DNA of 36,847 bases from JAGQUL01 sp038212015 (GTDB lineage: Bacteria > Actinomycetota > Thermoleophilia > Gaiellales > SKUG01), in assembly GCA_038212015.1 (NCBI GenBank), contig JBBQUY010000029.1, forward strand, positions 1-36,847, given 5' to 3'. Positions 7,437 to 15,540 of this stretch are shown here, piece by piece (position 1 is the first letter of the stretch; each line of letters begins with the position of its first letter). The position numbers and the translations under genes are program-made. The notes beneath the pieces are model-generated. The model was given only the letters and a program-made list of their open reading frames with translations, was not told where the DNA came from and did no database searches.

Positions 7437-8054
7437 ATGCTCGATCGCATCTCGCCCAACACGATCACGTTCTCGCGCATCGCGCTCATTCCCGCGTTCG
7501 TGCCGTTGCTGCTCGTGCGCGAGGAGTACCAGTACGGATCACAGATCGCATTCGCGGTCTTCGCGCTGCTGAGCCTGACTGACGGCATCGACGGCTACGT
7601 GGCACGCTCGCGCAACAAGATCACCCGGCTCGGCATCTTCCTCGACCCGCTCGCCGACAAGCTGCTCGTGACGGCGGCGCTCGTCGCCCTCGTGGAGCTG
7701 CAGGAGATCGCAGCGTGGGTGGTCGTCGTGATCCTCAGTCGCGAGTTCGCGGTCACCGGGCTGCGACTGATCGCGTCGGGCGAAGGTGTGGTGATCGCCG
7801 CGCACTGGCTCGGCAAGCTCAAGACCGTCGCGCAGATCGCGCTCGTGCTCGCGCTGATCCTTCCGGACACCCCGGCGATGGTGGGCACCATCCTCACCGC
7901 CGTCACCGTGGTCCTGACGATCGGATCGGGCGCCGAATACTTCTGGAAGGCGCGTCACCTGCTGCGCGAGGAGCCGCGCACCAGGCACGGTGACGGTCCC
8001 GGTGGTTCGGTGTCGCGTGAGCCGGTGGTCCCGGCCGATGCTCCACGTATTTGA
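7437..8054 (+). CDS. pgsA: CDP-diacylglycerol--glycerol-3-phosphate 3-phosphatidyltransferase
   Basis: The 205-residue membrane protein makes phosphatidylglycerol phosphate from CDP-diacylglycerol and glycerol 3-phosphate. The CDP-alcohol phosphotransferase signature D-G-x2-A-R-x8-G-x3-D-x3-D is exact: Asp52, Gly53, Ala56, Arg57, Gly66, Asp70, Asp74. Several membrane helices surround it. The N-terminal ISPNTITFSRI is typical of PgsA. A hydrophilic tail of about 30 residues (from RHLLREEP) follows the last helix. GAGGAA lies 5 nt before the ATG. It is the last gene of the 5458-8054 operon. Confidence 0.9.
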   Translation: MLDRISPNTITFSRIALIPAFVPLLLVREEYQYGSQIAFAVFALLSLTDGIDGYVARSRNKITRLGIFLDPLADKLLVTAALVALVELQEIAAWVVVVILSREFAVTGLRLIASGEGVVIAAHWLGKLKTVAQIALVLALILPDTPAMVGTILTAVTVVLTIGSGAEYFWKARHLLREEPRTRHGDGPGGSVSREPVVPADAPRI

Positions 8055-8116
8055 TTCGTGTATTGATTCCATAGATTGCACCGGTCGAATCTGGGCATGA
8101 GTCGTTCGATTCAATC
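8048..8116. promoter_or_regulatory. AT-rich upstream region of the nucleoid-type gene
   Basis: This is one of the few AT-rich spots in the left 31 kb. TTGATTC occurs twice (8051 and 8063), TAGATT (8072-8077) is a possible -10, and GATTCAAT follows near 8108. TTGATT to TAGATT is 15 nt, short for a -35/-10 pair. The repeats could be binding sites for the DNA-binding product of the gene; that is inference. Confidence 0.35.
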
Positions 8117-8129
8117 CGAGGAGACTTAC

Positions 8130-8699
8130 ATGGCTGCTGCACCGAAGAAGAAGACGTCGACGACCAGCAACGCGCGCAGGGCCGCGACGGGTGCCGCCGG
8201 TCGTGCCGCGAAGAGTGCAGCCAAGGGCGCCGCCAAGGGTGCCGCGCGCACGGCCGCAAAGGGAGCCGCCAAGGGCGCGGCCAAGACCGTCGCAGCCAGC
8301 GGTGATCGGCTCGGTCGCGGCACGCGCTGGACCGACGAGCAGGTGAGCCTGCTGCTCAAGACCGTCACGTCGAGCCCCACCGCGAAGGAAGCATTCGAGG
8401 TCGTCGCCCGCCAGATCGACAAGAGCGCAGGGACCGTCGCCCAGAAGTACTACAACATCCAGAAGGCCAACGGCAGCCCGGCGAGCGCTGCTCGAAAGAG
8501 CCCGGCAGCAACACGCTCGACGGGCCGACCCGCCGGACGACCCGCGGGCTCGCGCGCGGGCGGCGGCGGGCTGCCGAACGCGACCGAACTGCGGACGCTG
8601 ACCGTCGACGAGCTCACCGGGCTTGCGATGCGCGTGAAGACGGAGATCGATCGTCGACGCTCGGAGCTCGACGCGGCATCCAGGGCGCTCAAGGGCTGA
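8130..8699 (+). CDS. Composite nucleoid-type DNA-binding protein (H1-like tail, Myb/SANT-like domain)
   Basis: The 189-residue protein has four parts. Residues 1-53 are a Lys/Ala tail with AAKGAAKG-type repeats, like histone H1 tails. Residues 66-112 start RWTDEQVSLLL and contain the spaced aromatic/hydrophobic pattern of a Myb/SANT-like helix-turn-helix. Residues 132-142 hold GRPAGRPAG, an AT-hook-like double RP element. Residues 150-189 form a charged helix (coiled-coil-like). All four point to DNA binding, probably chromosome organisation. The tail and hook are seen directly; the Myb/SANT assignment rests on pattern and is less secure. GAGGAGA precedes the ATG at 8130. The gene is separated from pgsA by an AT-rich promoter region and is convergent with the MMPL gene. 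Confidence 0.7.
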   Translation: MAAAPKKKTSTTSNARRAATGAAGRAAKSAAKGAAKGAARTAAKGAAKGAAKTVAASGDRLGRGTRWTDEQVSLLLKTVTSSPTAKEAFEVVARQIDKSAGTVAQKYYNIQKANGSPASAARKSPAATRSTGRPAGRPAGSRAGGGGLPNATELRTLTVDELTGLAMRVKTEIDRRRSELDAASRALKG

Positions 8700-8720
8700 C
8701 CGCCACCGACGCTCGCGTCG

Positions 8721-10916
8721 CTACTCGACCTGTATTTCCGGCAGGCGCTGCAGCCACCTGGGCAGGTACCAGTTGTGCTCGCCGAGCAGCGCCATCGCCG
8801 CGGGCAGCAGCACGCCTCGCACGAGCGTGGCATCGATGAGCAGCGCCACCGCGATGCCGAAGCCCATCTGCTGGAACATCACCAGGTCGCCCACGGCGAA
8901 GCCGACGAACACCGCGACGATGATGAGGGCCGCACCCGTGATGAGTCGGCCGGTCGAGCCGACCGCCCAGGCGACGGCTTCGCGCGTGTCGCCGTCGTGG
9001 AGCCAGCGCTCGCGGATCCGGGTCATCAGGAACATGTGGTAGTCCATGGACAGGCCGAACAGCACGCTGAACAGGAACAGCGGCACCCAGGCATCCATGA
9101 CGTCGACCTGCTGGAACCCGAGCAGGTCGGCGCCCACCCCGTGCTGGAACACGAGCACGAGCAGTCCGTAGGTGGCGCCGACCGACAGCAGGTTGAGCAC
9201 GATCGCCACCACCGGCACCGCAAGCGAGCGGAACACGACGAGCAGGATCAGGAAGCTCAGGGTCAGCACGAACGCGAGCACGATCGGCAGCCACTCGCTC
9301 ATCACGTCGAAGTAGTCGATGTTGAGCGCGGTCTCGCCGGTGACGAGCACGCGCAGGTCGTCGCCACCTGGAACGTCGAGCGCCGCGGGGACGTGGTCGC
9401 TGCGCAGGTTGCGGACGCGTTCGACGGCGTCGACCGCGAGCGCGTCGGCGCCGACTGACACCTCGACCACCGCGAGCCTGCCGTCGTCGGCGCGTGCGGC
9501 GACGCGGGGCTCGCCGAAGCCGCGCGCGCCGCCGAGCTCCTTGCCCAAGGCGGACGTGAACGCCATGATGGTGGATTCGTCGATGTCCTCGTCCGACGTC
9601 ACCACGATCCGCGCGGGCTCGGATGACTCGCGCGGAAAGTTCGCCTTGAGCGCGTCGAAGCCCTGGCGCGTCGGCAGGTCTGCGGGCAGCGTGGAAATGC
9701 CTGATGCGCCGGTCTCCATCCCGAGCAGGGGGATGGCTGCCGCGATGAGCAGGAGGGCCACCGACCCACCCCAGCGGATCGGGTGCCGCATCACGCGACG
9801 TACGAGGTTGGCCCAGAACCCGTGCGTGCCGTCGCTCGAGCGCGCGGCTCGTCGACCGATGAAGGGGACGGGCAGGAAGTCGACGCGGTCGCCGAGGATG
9901 CGCAGCACCGCCGGCAGCAGCGTCAGCGCGGCAAGCACCGACGTGATGCCCACGAGGATCGCGCCGGCCGCGAGGCTGCGCATGATCGTCGTCGGGATGA
10001 GCAGCATGCCGGTGAGCGCGACGACGAACGTCAGCCCGCTGAAGAGCACGGCGCGACTGGCGGTGGCGCCGGTGGTGCGGATCGCCGCGTCGCGCGCGGA
10101 TCCCGCGGTGCGCTCCTCGCGGTAGCGCGACAGCACGAACAGCGAGTAGTCGATCCCGAGCGCGAGGCCCATGCCCGAGATCATGTTGACCACGAAGAGG
10201 TTGACCTCCCAGACCTGCCCGATGAGCGCGGTCAGTGCGAGCGCGCAGATGATCGCGACTACGGCGATCATGAGCGGCATGAGCGCGCCGATGACGGTGC
10301 CGAACACGAGCAGCAGCACGAGCATCGCCACGGGCAGGCCGACGTAGAGCTCGCCTTCCTTGAGGTCCCGTTCGCTCAGCTTGGTGAAGTCGTGGTCGAG
10401 CGTGTAGTTGCCGGTCACGTCCACGGCAAAGTCCGGCGCCCGGTCGGCGTCTCGCACCGCCTCGATGAGGCGTTCGGCGCTCTCGACGGGATCCTTCGTG
10501 TACTGCAGCGGGATGAGCATCGCGCGGCGGTCTTCGGAAAAGGGTCCGGCGGACGCCTGGGCGTCGGCGCCCTCGGGCGCGGCGATCTCGACCCCGACCT
10601 TCGGCGCCTGCTGTACGAGCGGCGCGAGGAACTCCGTGAACTCGGGGGAGTCGACGAGGTAGCGCTCGGAGCGGACGATGAGCACCTCGTCGACGCCCTT
10701 GCGTGCATCGAGGTGTTCGCGGATCTCCTCGAAGGCCCGCATCGATTCGGGCCGGTTGGTCGTCTCCTGCGAATTGTTGAGACCGCTGCCGAGCAGCGTC
10801 GCGATGATCGCCACCGAGGTGACGACGATCACGATCCACGCCGTGACGACGCGCCACGGATGGGCGAGCGCCAGTCGGATCGGGAGGGAGGGGCGGGATG
10901 CGGCGTCGGAGCTCAT
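8721..10916 (-). CDS. MMPL family (RND-type) transporter
   Basis: The 731-residue inner-membrane exporter has two homologous halves. Each has one leading helix, a large extracellular domain and a block of five or so helices. The MMPL/RND core motifs are GLALGIDYSLFVLSRYREE in the first half and GLSMDYHMFLMTRIRE in the second, each with the conserved Asp-Tyr thought to relay protons. Members export lipids or small hydrophobic compounds using the proton gradient. AAGGTGA lies just before the ATG, and TAACGT (10928-10933) is a likely -10 in the AT-rich divergent region shared with the gene at 11078. The cargo cannot be inferred, since no lipid synthesis genes are adjacent. Confidence 0.9.
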   Translation of the reverse strand: MSSDAASRPSLPIRLALAHPWRVVTAWIVIVVTSVAIIATLLGSGLNNSQETTNRPESMRAFEEIREHLDARKGVDEVLIVRSERYLVDSPEFTEFLAPLVQQAPKVGVEIAAPEGADAQASAGPFSEDRRAMLIPLQYTKDPVESAERLIEAVRDADRAPDFAVDVTGNYTLDHDFTKLSERDLKEGELYVGLPVAMLVLLLVFGTVIGALMPLMIAVVAIICALALTALIGQVWEVNLFVVNMISGMGLALGIDYSLFVLSRYREERTAGSARDAAIRTTGATASRAVLFSGLTFVVALTGMLLIPTTIMRSLAAGAILVGITSVLAALTLLPAVLRILGDRVDFLPVPFIGRRAARSSDGTHGFWANLVRRVMRHPIRWGGSVALLLIAAAIPLLGMETGASGISTLPADLPTRQGFDALKANFPRESSEPARIVVTSDEDIDESTIMAFTSALGKELGGARGFGEPRVAARADDGRLAVVEVSVGADALAVDAVERVRNLRSDHVPAALDVPGGDDLRVLVTGETALNIDYFDVMSEWLPIVLAFVLTLSFLILLVVFRSLAVPVVAIVLNLLSVGATYGLLVLVFQHGVGADLLGFQQVDVMDAWVPLFLFSVLFGLSMDYHMFLMTRIRERWLHDGDTREAVAWAVGSTGRLITGAALIIVAVFVGFAVGDLVMFQQMGFGIAVALLIDATLVRGVLLPAAMALLGEHNWYLPRWLQRLPEIQVE

Positions 10917-11045
10917 TCGATCACCTTACGTTATTGATTGATCACTCACAACCCCCCGGAGTGAACCGATCATACGCCTCCTTCCCCCGCGACCGCACGC
11001 GGCCACACGCCGTGGCCGACGCGGCCGCACCCGGTGGGGTCGCCG

Positions 11046-11051
11046 TATCGT
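11046..11051 (+). promoter_or_regulatory. Candidate -10 element of the gene at 11078
   Basis: TATCGT fits TANNNT and would start transcription near 11058, about 20 nt before the ATG. GGCGAGGAT upstream of the ATG gives a plausible ribosome binding site. Confidence 0.35.
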
Positions 11052-11077
11052 TGCGTCGTGGCCGGCGAGGATCTGGC

Positions 11078-12535
11078 ATGCCCACGGCACCACTCTTCTA
11101 TCAGCCACTCGTCATGGCACGAGTACAGACCGCCAAGATCGCGGATACCACCGTGATCGATTCGTTCCAGGCGGGTCAAAAGCAGATCAACGAGGCGTAC
11201 CAGAACCCCAAGTTCCGGCCCGCGATCGACGGGATCGTTGCTGGCTTCACGAAGCTGCAGGATTCGCTGCCGGGCTCCAGGACGCTCGAGCAGCCGCAGT
11301 TCGCGTTCGACGAGAACCAGTACATCGCCAACCGCGTGATGACGACGATGCGGCTGCATCCCAACCTGTTCGACGCGACGAGCCCCGACCAGGCTGCCGA
11401 GATCGGCGTGAAGCTGGTCGACGAGGCGAAGAAGGAGCTGGCCGAGAACCCGGGCATGCGCGCCGTGGGCGACACGCTCGAGGTCGCACCTGACGTCACG
11501 CGACTGTTCCAGAAGCATTGGGAAGGCGGCGAGCTCAGCACGGGTGACGTCGCGTACCTGGGTGTCACGGCTTCCCGCGAGCTGCAGCGTTCGGTCACGC
11601 CGCTCGAGCCGGACGCGACGCATCCGCAGCTGCAGTGGATCGAAGATTCCTCGGCATGGCTGCTCGGCATGTGGCCGGGCGCGGCGTCCAGGACCGCGGC
11701 GGCGCTGGGCCTGAAGGCCGACGGCAAGGAAGTCGAGAAGATTGTCGACGCCTGGCGTGGCGACATGCAGGCGGTGGAGCCGAAGGTCGTGCAGCCGCTG
11801 CAGTCGCTCACGGCGCTGCTCGGCGCTGCCGGCATCTCCGGGAGCGACGAGGCGGCCGGTGCCGCGGCGTTCCAGGTCCTGCAGAGCACGCCGCTCGAGG
11901 GCGTTCCCGCCGGCATCGCGCAGTCGCTCGTTGGTCACAACAAGCTCCCTGCGGACAAATCCGACTACCTTGCATCGCGCATCGTCGAGACGACGGGATC
12001 GCCCGGCAACATCAAGGGCCTGCTCGCCGAGATCGAACTCATGAAGCAGCCGCCGCCGGTGGAGCCCCCGCCGGGTGGTGGTACGCCGCCTCCGGGTGGT
12101 GGTACGCCGCCCCCGGGGCCGCCCAACCCCGAGCCGCCCCCAGGCGGCACCACGCCGCCGCCGGTCGATCCGCCGAAGACCGACCCGCCTGCTGACGAGC
12201 CGCCGAAGACGGATCCGCCGGCCGATGAGCCGCCGAAGACCGATCCGCCCAAGGACGAGCCGCCGAAGACCGATCCGCCCGCGGACGAGCCGCCGAGGAC
12301 CGATCCGCCCGCCGACGAGCCGCCGAAGACCGATCCGCCCGCCGACGAGCCGCCGAAGTCGGACCCGCCCGCCGAGGGCGAGCCGATCGTCACGGCCGCC
12401 GGTGGTGGCTCGCAGATGACGCAGGAAGAGTTCGACTCGCTGCTGAAGTCGGTCCAGACCGACCTCGGCCCGCACCCGGTGGATGCGATCCCGGTCGACG
12501 TGCCCCCGTCGCAGATGCACGGCCACGCCCACTGA
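11078..12535 (+). CDS. Inactive-looking paralogue of the zincin-like protein with a proline-rich tail
   Basis: The 485-residue product has a helical domain (about 1-330) homologous to the protein at 2817-4127. Its ASRELQRSVTP lines up with AHEPHHTITP and its WIEDSSAWL with WIEEGTADV. The shared C-terminal part (LTALLGAAGIS, VPAGIAQS) also aligns. Both zinc histidines are replaced by arginine (HExxH becomes RELQR, residues 167-171), and the third-ligand region is altered (Glu245 to Asp190, Asp249 to Trp194). A Pro/Gly segment and seven 10-residue repeats follow, then a C-terminal part that ends in MHGHAH. No signal peptide is evident. It is probably a non-catalytic structural or regulatory relative. 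The ATG at 11078 is chosen for its upstream GCGAGGAT; ATG 11114 is an alternative. Confidence 0.65.
   Translation: MPTAPLFYQPLVMARVQTAKIADTTVIDSFQAGQKQINEAYQNPKFRPAIDGIVAGFTKLQDSLPGSRTLEQPQFAFDENQYIANRVMTTMRLHPNLFDATSPDQAAEIGVKLVDEAKKELAENPGMRAVGDTLEVAPDVTRLFQKHWEGGELSTGDVAYLGVTASRELQRSVTPLEPDATHPQLQWIEDSSAWLLGMWPGAASRTAAALGLKADGKEVEKIVDAWRGDMQAVEPKVVQPLQSLTALLGAAGISGSDEAAGAAAFQVLQSTPLEGVPAGIAQSLVGHNKLPADKSDYLASRIVETTGSPGNIKGLLAEIELMKQPPPVEPPPGGGTPPPGGGTPPPGPPNPEPPPGGTTPPPVDPPKTDPPADEPPKTDPPADEPPKTDPPKDEPPKTDPPADEPPRTDPPADEPPKTDPPADEPPKSDPPAEGEPIVTAAGGGSQMTQEEFDSLLKSVQTDLGPHPVDAIPVDVPPSQMHGHAH
12170..12379 (+). repeat. Seven 30-bp tandem repeats encoding a Pro-rich tail
   Basis: Seven consecutive 30-bp units encode variants of PPKTDPPADE (residues 365-434 of the gene at 11078). 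Variations include ADE to KDE, KT to RT, and a final AEG. Such acidic/basic proline repeats usually form stiff extended spacers, and are prone to copy-number change between strains. Confidence 0.9.
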
Positions 12536-12536
12536 C

Positions 12537-12689
12537 GCGGCTGAGACACGCCCTCGCGCCACGGGTTCGTACGTGACAGTCGAGTACCGACGCCATCGTA
12601 CGAACCGGGCGGTTGAGACACGGCCTCGCGCCACGGGTTCGTACGTGACAGTCGAGTACCGACGCCATCGTACGAACCGGGCGGTTGAG
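12537..12689. repeat. Tandem 72-bp hairpin repeat (two full copies plus a fragment)
   Basis: Copies at 12537-12608 and 12609-12680 differ at only two positions (12541/12613 and 12551/12623). A third copy starts at 12681 and is lost after 9 bp. Each copy contains the arms GGTTCGTACG and CGTACGAACC around a 23-nt loop (copy 1: 12564-12573 and 12597-12606), plus a small inner stem GTCG/CGAC. The array lies between the 3' ends of two convergent genes. It may act as a terminator or be a REP-like dispersed element. Confidence 0.85.
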
Positions 12690-12706
12690 CGCTCAGGCGC
12701 CGGGTG

Positions 12707-14224
12707 TCAGCCGACCGGCTGCGCCGCGCCGCCGTGCGCGAACGAGCGCACCGCATCCACTGCGCGCTCGAAATTCCTGAATCCCTCGTCGAGCTGCGCG
12801 CTCGCCGCCGGCTCGAACGTGCGCTCTGCGGTCCAGGCGTCGGCAACCGCGTCGAGCGTCGGGTGGATGCCCACGCCGTGGGCTGCCAGGTAGGCCGCGC
12901 CGAGCGACGTGGTCTCCACGTGCACGGGTCGCGTCACCGGCAGGTCGAGCACGTCGGCCTGCAGCTGCACGAACAGGTCGTTGGCCGCCATCCCGCCATC
13001 CACGCGCAGCTCGTCCACCGCGGTGCCCTCCGCACGCATCGCTTCCACGACCTGGCGAACCCGGAACGCCACCGCCTCCAGCGTCGCGCGCGCCACGTGC
13101 GCTCGCGTCGTGCCGCGCGTCACGCCCAGGATCGCAGCGCGCGCATCGGCATCCCACATCGGCGCACCCAGGCCCGCGAACGCCGGAACCACCACCACGC
13201 CGCCGGAGTCCGGCACGCTGCCGGCGAGCGCCTCGATTGCCGGCGCGGAGTCGATGAGCTTGAGCCCGTCGCGCAGCCACTGCACGCTCGCACCCGCCGT
13301 GAACACGCTGCCCTCGAGCGCGTATGACATCTCGCCACCGAGCCGCCAGCCCACGGTCGAGATGAGCGCACTGCTCGCCGGCGCATTCGACCCGCTGTTG
13401 ACGAGCACGAACGCGCCCGTCCCATACGTCGCCTTCGCCTGTCCGACTGACAGGCACGCCTGTCCGAACAGCGCCGACTGCTGATCGCCGGCGATGCCCG
13501 CGATCGGCGCGCTGATGCCCAGGTATGCCTCCGGCTCGCACGCCGCCAGCTCGCCCGCACAGTCCACGACCGTCGGCAGCCACGCCTGGTCGACGCCGAA
13601 CAGCTCGCACAGCTCGCCGCTCCACGTGCCCGCGTGAATGTCGAACAGCATCGTGCGCGCCGCGTTCGAGGCGTCCGTGATGTGCGACGCGCCGCCGGTC
13701 ATGCGATGCACGAGCCACGAGTCGATCGTGCCGAGCCGCAGGCGACCTGCGCTCGCCGCGGCGCGCACGTCGTCGTCATGTTCCAGCAGCCACTCGACCT
13801 TTGTCGCGCTGAAGTAGGGATCGAGCGGCAGGCCCGTCACCTCGCGCACGCGCGCGGCCAGCCCGCGCTCGCGCAGCGCGCGACAGCGGCCGGCGGTTCG
13901 GCGGTCCTGCCAGACGATCGTCGGTCCCACCGCGCGCCCGGTCTCGGCATCCCACGCGACGATCGTCTCGCGCTGGTTGGTGATCCCGACCGCCGCCAGG
14001 TCGCCCGCCACGACGCCCGCCGCGGCCATCGCCTCGGTCGTCGACTCGAGCACCGTGCGCCAGATCGCCTCCGGATCATGCTCCACCCAGCCGGGCGTCG
14101 GAAAGTGCTGCGGATGCTCGCGATACCCGCGCCCGAGGATCTGTCCATCGGGGCGTACGACGAGCACGGTCGTGCCCGTGGTGCCCTGGTCGACGGCGAG
14201 GATGAGTTCTCGAGTGCTGGCCAT
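12707..14224 (-). CDS. glpK: Glycerol kinase
   Basis: The 505-residue FGGY-family kinase phosphorylates glycerol to glycerol 3-phosphate with ATP. The N-terminal phosphate loop LAVDQGTTGTT, the ITNQRET segment, the IVWQDRR stretch, GTIDSWLVHRMTGG and the second-domain motif DGGMAANDLFVQ are all typical. Length is normal. AGGAG lies 6 nt before the ATG. A TetR gene ends 44 bp upstream on the same strand, so a local glycerol or lipid regulator is plausible. No glycerol facilitator or glycerol 3-phosphate dehydrogenase is nearby. The product also supplies a substrate of PgsA, encoded elsewhere in the window. Confidence 0.95.
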   Translation of the reverse strand: MASTRELILAVDQGTTGTTVLVVRPDGQILGRGYREHPQHFPTPGWVEHDPEAIWRTVLESTTEAMAAAGVVAGDLAAVGITNQRETIVAWDAETGRAVGPTIVWQDRRTAGRCRALRERGLAARVREVTGLPLDPYFSATKVEWLLEHDDDVRAAASAGRLRLGTIDSWLVHRMTGGASHITDASNAARTMLFDIHAGTWSGELCELFGVDQAWLPTVVDCAGELAACEPEAYLGISAPIAGIAGDQQSALFGQACLSVGQAKATYGTGAFVLVNSGSNAPASSALISTVGWRLGGEMSYALEGSVFTAGASVQWLRDGLKLIDSAPAIEALAGSVPDSGGVVVVPAFAGLGAPMWDADARAAILGVTRGTTRAHVARATLEAVAFRVRQVVEAMRAEGTAVDELRVDGGMAANDLFVQLQADVLDLPVTRPVHVETTSLGAAYLAAHGVGIHPTLDAVADAWTAERTFEPAASAQLDEGFRNFERAVDAVRSFAHGGAAQPVG

Positions 14225-14268
14225 GTCGGGCTCCTGCCCGACGATGCGCGTTCGCTATCGCGCGCGGG

Positions 14269-14898
14269 TCAGCGAGTCTCGAGCGTCGGGTGCTGCTCGA
14301 GGCGCTCGAGGCCGTTGAACACGAGGTTGGCGATGTGCGCCGCGACTTCCTCGCGGCTCGGGCTGCCGGTCTCGAGCCACCACTGGCCGATGTTGGCGAT
14401 GAGGCCGATCACGCCGCGTGAGTACAGCGGCGCGTACGTGCGGTCGAACCCGCGCGAATCAAGCTCCTGGGCAAGCAGCAGGTCGACGCGGTCGGCGACG
14501 TCGCCGAGCACCGTCGTCCACGACGTGCGCGCACCCTCGACCTTGGAGGTGTCTCGCAGCAGCACGCGGAAGCCGTCGGGCCGCTCCTCGATGTAGCGCA
14601 GGAACGCATCGGCCGACGCCTCGACCCGTGCACGGGCGCCGCTCACCGTGAGCGCTTCGGACATGCGCTCGAGCAGGTCGCTGACCTCGCGGTCGAGGAT
14701 GACCGCGTAGATGCCTTCCTTGCCACCGAAGTGCTCGTAGACGATCGGCTTCGTGACGCCGGCGCGCTGCGCGAGCTCCTCAACCGACACCGCGTCGTAG
14801 CCCTTTTCGGCGAACGCGCCACGGCCGACGACGAGCAGCTGCTCGCGGCGCTCGGCTGCGCTCATGCGCTTGCGGGGGCGTGGAGGCGTGGCGGACAT
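14269..14898 (-). CDS. TetR family transcriptional regulator
   Basis: The 209-residue protein has the TetR N-terminal helix-turn-helix. The segment GYDAVSVEELAQRAGVTKP followed by YEHFGGKEGIY is diagnostic. The all-helical C-terminal ligand domain is not conserved enough to name a ligand. Family members repress nearby genes and release DNA on binding a small molecule. The gene lies between a DUF488 gene upstream and glpK downstream, all on the minus strand. It may autoregulate and influence glpK; this is inference. The likely -10 TAGGCT (14905-14910) ends 6 nt before its ATG, so the mRNA is probably leaderless. Confidence 0.88.
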   Translation of the reverse strand: MSATPPRPRKRMSAAERREQLLVVGRGAFAEKGYDAVSVEELAQRAGVTKPIVYEHFGGKEGIYAVILDREVSDLLERMSEALTVSGARARVEASADAFLRYIEERPDGFRVLLRDTSKVEGARTSWTTVLGDVADRVDLLLAQELDSRGFDRTYAPLYSRGVIGLIANIGQWWLETGSPSREEVAAHIANLVFNGLERLEQHPTLETR

Positions 14899-14904
14899 GA
14901 AGTC

Positions 14905-14910
14905 AGCCTA
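14905..14910 (-). promoter_or_regulatory. -10 element overlapping the DUF488 stop codon
   Basis: On the minus strand TAGGCT is followed by exactly 6 nt and then the TetR ATG. Its first three bases are the TAG stop codon of the upstream DUF488 gene. No TTGACA-like -35 is visible. Confidence 0.4.
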
Positions 14911-15504
14911 CCCCGGCGCCGCCTGATCCAGCGTGACCCGCGGCCCCAGCTTGAGCGCGAACTCCGACTCCGGTCCGGGCCATGTCACCCGGTCGCCGTC
15001 GAGCCGTGCGAACGGGCTCAGCTCGTGCCGGCGCGGCAACCCGTCGTCGATTGCATGCAGCACCGGGTGTCCGCGCGCCACGAGCGTGTCCGACACGAGC
15101 CAGCGATGGCACCGCCATGGCACGGCCTCCGAACACATGATCGCCACCAGCTGGCGCTCCGCCAGCTGCACCAGCTCGTGCAGGGCGTCCGCGTACTCCG
15201 CGGTGTGCGTGTAGCGAGCGTACGCGCGAAACGACGTATTGCGCCATGCGTCACCCACCTGCGGATCGGCATCGACCGTGCTGCGCCGTCGTCCGCCGAG
15301 CCCGCGCAGGTGGTGGTAGTCGATCTCGCGCTGTGCAAGCGACTCGCGAAGCTGGTCCTGGCCGAAGTGCGGCATCCGCCGCGACCCCGGAAACGCCCGG
15401 ACGTCGACGATCGCGTCGATGCCGTGCACGCCGAGCAGGTCGAGGAACTCGAGCTCGTCGCGGTTGGAGTGGCCGATCGTCAGAACGGGTGCAGGATGGT
15501 CCAT
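14908..15504 (-). CDS. DUF488 family protein
   Basis: The 198-residue protein shows the DUF488 signature: LTIGHSN at the N-terminus, VDVRAFPGSRR after the second strand, and IMCSEAVPWRCHRW near the C-terminus. The Cys and His/Arg residues of the last motif are conserved in the family. Its biochemical function is not established. The ATG at 15504 is preferred to an upstream ATG (15531) because GAGGGAG lies just before it. Its stop is 9 bp from the TetR start. Downstream of the desaturase start on the same strand, it may share transcription with that gene. Confidence 0.85.
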   Translation of the reverse strand: MDHPAPVLTIGHSNRDELEFLDLLGVHGIDAIVDVRAFPGSRRMPHFGQDQLRESLAQREIDYHHLRGLGGRRRSTVDADPQVGDAWRNTSFRAYARYTHTAEYADALHELVQLAERQLVAIMCSEAVPWRCHRWLVSDTLVARGHPVLHAIDDGLPRRHELSPFARLDGDRVTWPGPESEFALKLGPRVTLDQAAPG

Positions 15505-15540
15505 GGGCGCTCCCTCGCACCGTTCCCGCACTCGCGGGCG

